From Aquipuribacter sp. SD81 (GTDB taxonomy: Bacteria; Actinomycetota; Actinomycetes; Actinomycetales; JBBAYJ01): a stretch of DNA of 64,000 bases. Below, one piece after another: positions 61,001 through 64,000 of the stretch. The stretch is from NCBI RefSeq assembly GCF_037153975.1, contig NZ_JBBAYJ010000009.1:62001-126000 (forward strand). Reading direction: 5' to 3'. Position 1 is the stretch's first letter. Every line of letters begins with the position of its first letter. The notes below the pieces were generated by a model. The model was not told the DNA's origin and searched no databases. It was given only the letters and a program-made list of their open reading frames with translations. The position numbers and the translations under genes are program-made.

Positions 61001-63616
61001 CAGGCCGGCACCGTGGAGCTGCGGGCGGGTGCGCCGGACGGCGAGCTCGTGGGCAGCGCGGAGGTGCCGGCGCTCGGACTGACCCGCTACAGCGACGTGA
61101 CGGTCGACGTCACCGACCCGGGGGAGTCCTTCGAGCTGTTCGTCGTGCTCCCCGGTGAGGGGACCCGCCGGGTCAACTTCGTCGAGGCCGTCGGCCAGGG
61201 GGTGTCGGGCACGACCCGCCCGGTCGTCACCGTCACCTCGCCCGAGCCGTACTCGGTCGTGGAGGAGGTCGGGCCGGTCACGCTGGCCGCCGACGCCTCC
61301 GACGCCGACAACGGCATCACGGCGGTCGAGTTCCTCGTCGACGGCGAGTCCGTCGGCTCCGACGACACCGCCCCGTACGAGGTCACCTGGACCCCGGCGG
61401 ACACCGGTCGCTACACCGTCGAGGCGGTCGCGACCAACGGCGACGGCGTCACCACGACGTCGCGCCCGGTCCAGTTCGACGTCGGCGACCTCTACGCCGG
61501 GTGGCTGACCTACAGCCACCCGTCGGCGGCCGGGACCTTCGACCGTCCCGACACCAGCACGTGGGGCATCACCTCCGGTGGCGCCAACACGTGGCAGGGC
61601 ACCGACGAGTACAGCGCGGTCTACCAGCCCGGTGCCGCGCAGGGCGAGCAGTGGACCGCGACCGTGCGGATCCTCAGCCAGCAGGTGGCGAACACCTCGG
61701 CCAAGGCCGGGATCATGGTCCGCAACGACATGACCCGCGCGGGCGCCTCGGGTGGCTACGTCTACCTCGCCGCCCGCAACGGCAACGCCTACGAGTGGCT
61801 GCGCGACACCGACGGCAACGGCCAGCTCGACGCCTCCACCAACGGGCCGACGTCCCGGTACCCGAGCTGGCTGCGGGTCACCCGCGACGGCTCGTCGTAC
61901 CAGGCGTGGACCAGCGCCGACGGTGAGACCTTCACCCCCGTCGGTGACCCGGTGACCATCACCGGCGCCGCGTCGGTGCAGGACATCGGCCTGGCGGTGA
62001 CGGCGCACTCCACCACCGCGCGCTCCACGGCGGTCTTCGAGGACTTCACGGTCGTCGAGGGCCTGCCCGAGGGGCCGGAGGAGCCGGAGCTCGAGGAGTT
62101 CCCGGCCTGCCCGACGGGTGGCCTCGACGAGTTCGAGGGCACGAGCCTCGACGAGGCGCGCTGGAGCACCGTGCGCGCCGCGGCCGGCTCGCCCGTCACC
62201 GTCTCCGACGGCCGGCTGCACCTGCCGGTCACCGGCGGCGACATCAACGAGGGCTCGACCGGTCCGATCTCCTACGTGGCCACCCCGGCCCCGGCGGGGG
62301 AGTGGACCTTCGAGACGGAGGTCGCGCTCGACCACACCCGCAGCTGGCAGCACGCCGGCCTCATGCTCCACGCCTCCGACGACGAGTACGTCAAGGTCGC
62401 GTGGACGCAGGGCACGTCGGGGGCTCCGTTCCTGGAGTTCCAGACCGAGACCGCCGGGTCGCGGCAGTGGCACGCGAACAACGTGACCGTGCCCGGCTCG
62501 CCGGACTCGCTGCACCTGCGGCTCGTCAGCGACGGCAGCGGGCTCACCGCCGCGTGGTCCGTCGACGGCAGCACGTGGACCGCGCTCGCGGGCCGCGCGC
62601 CGCTGAAGACGGGCGCGACCATCGGCGTCGTGGCCGCCGGCGACACCGGCACGCCCGGCGTCGTCGCCCACGTCGAGCGGGCGGGTCTCGTCGGCGAGGA
62701 CGGTCCGGCCCCCGAGGTCGACCCGTCCGACGAGTTCGACGGCACCTCGCTCGACACCTGCCGGTGGGACGCGGTCGTGCGCCCCGACGCGTCCGAGGTG
62801 ACGGTGGCCGACGGCCACCTCACCATCACCACCCAGCCCGGTGACATCCACGGCACCGACAACCTCGACCCGCGCAACCTGGTCCTCCAGAGCGCACCCG
62901 AGGGCGACTGGGTCGTCGAGACCCGGCTCCGGGGCGAGCTCGACCACCAGTGGAAGCTGGCGGGCCTGCTCGCGTACGGCGGCGACGACGACTACGTCAA
63001 GCTCAACGTCGGCGCCCGCAACCCGCAGGGGTCGGCCGTCAACCTGGGGGCGGAGCTCGTCTCGGAGGTCGACGCCGACTTCGGCGGCGGCGGCAACCGG
63101 GTGCTCGACATCGCCGACACCTCGGAGTCCGGCTACTGGTACCTGCGTCTGGCCAAGGTCGGCGACACCTACACCGGGTGGGTGTCCGACGGCGGCGTGA
63201 CGTGGACCCAGGTCGGCGAGCCCGTCACGCACCCCGGTCCGCTGGACCGGGTCGGCGTGTGGGCGATCGGCCCGGAGCAGTCCAAGGCGACCGACATCCA
63301 GTTCGACTGGGTGCGCTTCGGCGCCGAGGACCCCGAGCCGGAGCTCGCCGTCACCATGACGGCGGAGACCCGGTGCGTGGCCGGTCGCGTGGTGCTCGTG
63401 GCGCGGGTCGCCTCCGAGCACGACGCCCCGGTCACGGTCGAGGTCACGTCGCCGTACGGGACGCGGACCGCGACGGTGGAGGCGGGCGGCGCGACGTCGC
63501 TCGCGTTCTCGACGCGGCAGCGGTCGGTCGACGCCGGCGAGGTGAGCATGCGCGCGAGCGCCGGCGACCTCGCGGCCGAGGGCGCCGTGGAGTACGCGGC
63601 CCGCTCCTGCGGCTGA
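58016..63616 (+). CDS. secreted ThuA/aldose sugar dehydrogenase multidomain protein, 1866 aa
   Basis: A Sec signal ends near residue 40 (VAAQA). Domains in order: ThuA-like (about 45-275: ARVLIFTKTTQFRHTEAI, GGGIVAIHN, MGHFGAHY); a soluble aldose/sorbosone dehydrogenase beta-propeller (about 280-740: GGEDGLLGIALDPDF, HTGGGLRFGPDGDLYLGVGD, YAMGFRNPFRF, NYGWPLCMGDN); PKD (745-840: YAWDFDGDG); CBM6-like (about 940-1065); Ig-like (1068-1150); three concanavalin-like regions (about 1156-1350, 1361-1560 and 1572-1770); and a short C-terminal domain with two Cys. AAGGAG precedes the ATG. It likely binds polysaccharide and oxidises a released sugar outside the cell. Confidence 0.9.
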   Translation: MHVPRTRWTRPVGLVATGLAALLAATTVAAAPVAAQAVEEADEARVLIFTKTTQFRHTEAITQGTPVLQDAFAEAGIASDHTEDSTVFNDEDLAAYDALVMFQTSGDPWSAEEKAALERYQQAGGGIVAIHNATDMRGSYDWWDDMIGALMPGHAATGTSPGLPGTVVVEDQVHPSTEHLPQRWERADEWYNYSANVRGEAHVLATMDESTYDAGSNAMGYDHPISWCRPYDGGRAWMTGMGHFGAHYTDEPALVQHIVGGVEWAAGLAEGDCGGTDWSEYERVTLDSNTSAPFAIDVASDGRVFFTELVRGQIRVYDPATQTTTTAVQLDVYSGGEDGLLGIALDPDFDTNGHVFVYYAPDAADNADPDNFFSRISRFTMDDESGTIDPASEVVVLEVPASRLPDEPGHTGGGLRFGPDGDLYLGVGDDVNPHSEPSGGYAPLHESSTMLWDARATSANTNDLRGKLLRIHPEPDGTYTIPEGNLVDTEWAADKDADLIRPEIYAMGFRNPFRFYVDPVTGDVGMADYSPDNSNDAPATRGPAGIAEWNWIREPGNYGWPLCMGDNEPFRDVDYLTSPVTVGDYFDCDAPVNDSIHNTGLEQLPPARPADVYYGYRRASDQGSGLNQGGGLAPMGGPVYRYDEALESDTKFPEHFDGKPFFYDWARNDMFSFVLADEATTEEFVPGEAVEKVNPFLPQTQFLAPIDSLFGPDGSMYVLDWGGGYGRDNPSSGLHRIDYISGSRSPVARMAVEPTSGQAPLAVTFSGAGSTDPEEEALTYAWDFDGDGTTDATGVEATHTYTENGRYDARLTVTDPAGKTGTVTTPITVGNTQPDVQIEGPPDGAFFDFGATLEWQVSVTDAEDEVDPADVIVTPALGHDYHAHPTTESRGLTGSVETSLGGHAPDENIFYVIDARYTDAGGGGQQALTGSDTVRVFPRLREAEFRSADSGITVTESRDVAGHGQSLDGSGGAWFSYDTVNLTGVDALTVRAAASQAGTVELRAGAPDGELVGSAEVPALGLTRYSDVTVDVTDPGESFELFVVLPGEGTRRVNFVEAVGQGVSGTTRPVVTVTSPEPYSVVEEVGPVTLAADASDADNGITAVEFLVDGESVGSDDTAPYEVTWTPADTGRYTVEAVATNGDGVTTTSRPVQFDVGDLYAGWLTYSHPSAAGTFDRPDTSTWGITSGGANTWQGTDEYSAVYQPGAAQGEQWTATVRILSQQVANTSAKAGIMVRNDMTRAGASGGYVYLAARNGNAYEWLRDTDGNGQLDASTNGPTSRYPSWLRVTRDGSSYQAWTSADGETFTPVGDPVTITGAASVQDIGLAVTAHSTTARSTAVFEDFTVVEGLPEGPEEPELEEFPACPTGGLDEFEGTSLDEARWSTVRAAAGSPVTVSDGRLHLPVTGGDINEGSTGPISYVATPAPAGEWTFETEVALDHTRSWQHAGLMLHASDDEYVKVAWTQGTSGAPFLEFQTETAGSRQWHANNVTVPGSPDSLHLRLVSDGSGLTAAWSVDGSTWTALAGRAPLKTGATIGVVAAGDTGTPGVVAHVERAGLVGEDGPAPEVDPSDEFDGTSLDTCRWDAVVRPDASEVTVADGHLTITTQPGDIHGTDNLDPRNLVLQSAPEGDWVVETRLRGELDHQWKLAGLLAYGGDDDYVKLNVGARNPQGSAVNLGAELVSEVDADFGGGGNRVLDIADTSESGYWYLRLAKVGDTYTGWVSDGGVTWTQVGEPVTHPGPLDRVGVWAIGPEQSKATDIQFDWVRFGAEDPEPELAVTMTAETRCVAGRVVLVARVASEHDAPVTVEVTSPYGTRTATVEAGGATSLAFSTRQRSVDAGEVSMRASAGDLAAEGAVEYAARSCG

Positions 63617-63628
63617 CGCCGCACAGCC

Positions 63629-63664
63629 GCCGCCCGCCCGGGGCACGCGCCCCGGGCGGGCGGC
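63629..63664 (+). terminator. strong terminator hairpin after the 1866-aa gene
   Basis: GCCGCCCGCCCGGGGC (63629-63644) pairs perfectly with GCCCCGGGCGGGCGGC (63649-63664) around an ACGC loop: 16 base pairs, 12 bases after the stop codon. No T-run. Confidence 0.88.
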
Positions 63665-63701
63665 ACCGCTCCGCCCACCACCTCACGAGAGGACACCGGA
63701 C

Positions 63702-64000
63702 GTGCCCACGCGCCAGCAGCCCCGACCGAGCACCCGCCCCCGCGGCGGGAGCGGCGGGGTGGCGCGCGGGCCCGGCGGGAGGGCCGCCGGTGCCGGCCGG
63801 CGCCCGCCCTCCGACGGGGCCGCGGGCCACCGCGTGCCCCGGCCGCTGATCGCGGTCGCCGTCACGCTCGTCGTGGCGGCGGCCGCGGTCGGCGGTGTGC
63901 TGCTCGACCGCCGCGACGGTGTCGACGCCCGCACCGCCGACCTCGTCGCCGCCGAGGAGGCGCGCACGGTCGAGGACGCCGCGGCCGTCACCGCCACCGC
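63702..64000 (+). CDS. single-pass membrane protein, N-terminal part only
   Basis: Starts at GTG 63702 with GAGAGGA upstream and runs off the window. An Arg/Gly/Pro-rich cytoplasmic tail of about 45 residues leads to one membrane segment (PLIAVAVTLVVAAAAVGGVL), then an acidic outside region (DLVAAEEARTVEDAA) that may begin a coiled coil. The visible 99 residues do not allow a function to be named. Confidence 0.6.
   Translation, partial: MPTRQQPRPSTRPRGGSGGVARGPGGRAAGAGRRPPSDGAAGHRVPRPLIAVAVTLVVAAAAVGGVLLDRRDGVDARTADLVAAEEARTVEDAAAVTAT

Noticed and set aside
57773-63646. A very long open frame (about 1957 codons) on the minus strand
   Set aside because: It is antisense to the 1866-residue protein, whose domains are recognisable. 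The minus-strand product is low-complexity and has no family match, a normal artefact of extreme GC content.

Overview
This 64 kb window is chromosomal DNA from a very GC-rich actinobacterium. The base composition is extreme, third codon positions are almost always G or C, and GTG starts are frequent. Start-stop overlaps of the ATGA/GTGA type are common, as are Tat and lipoprotein signals. The gene set (menaquinone-linked Complex I, a two-subunit KorAB 2-oxoacid:ferredoxin oxidoreductase, split LigD-polymerase/LigC, OtsAB, SufSU) fits Actinomycetota, possibly a Micrococcales-like lineage. I cannot fix the family from sequence alone. I found no rRNA, tRNA, transposase, integrase or CRISPR array.

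Layout. (1) 1-7.3 kb: the 3' end of a nuo operon (nuoJKLMN) and a polyprenyl diphosphate synthase that probably makes the menaquinone side chain. (2) 7.5-11.3 kb: a Uma2-type gene, then a SAM riboswitch, a cysteine-containing leader peptide and an SsuABC/TauABC-like transporter; this looks like a two-input sulfur-control module. (3) 11.3-18.7 kb: small lipoproteins, an aldonolactone oxidase, an ECF42 sigma factor with its DGPF partner, and a divergent LigD-polymerase/LigC pair. The gap between the last two holds a 31-bp tandem repeat. (4) 18.8-35.5 kb: secreted ExeM/NucH nuclease, YaaA, a GGDEF-EAL protein, PhoX, RarD, a SerA-type dehydrogenase, an ArsR-like/MFS divergent pair with a clear palindromic operator, and korAB. 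(5) 35.7-46.2 kb: htpX with an ECF-type promoter, a secreted thermonuclease-like protein, a flavoprotein disulfide reductase homologue, a second NMT1-type ABC transporter, and otsA-otsB. (6) 44.9-46.9 kb: a compositionally distinct patch of lower GC with a HEPN-like gene and a small zinc-ribbon protein. (7) 46.9-50.4 kb: ABC-F ATPase and sufSU, followed by another 31-bp repeat array. (8) 50.8-63.6 kb: a sugar-uptake and oxidation locus. It has a Gfo/Idh/MocA dehydrogenase, a ribose-type ABC transporter with two permeases and a lipoprotein receptor, a TIM-barrel isomerase/epimerase, and a secreted 1866-residue protein. That protein joins ThuA, a soluble aldose dehydrogenase propeller, PKD, CBM6-like and two concanavalin-like domains. 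A truncated single-pass membrane protein follows at the window edge.

The items most worth a second look are: a family of palindrome-rich 31-bp tandem repeats at three intergenic sites; the SAM riboswitch plus Cys leader peptide in series, with the riboswitch P1 stem overlapping the leader's Shine-Dalgarno; and the ThuA/sugar-dehydrogenase locus with matching LacI-type operator candidates at both promoters.
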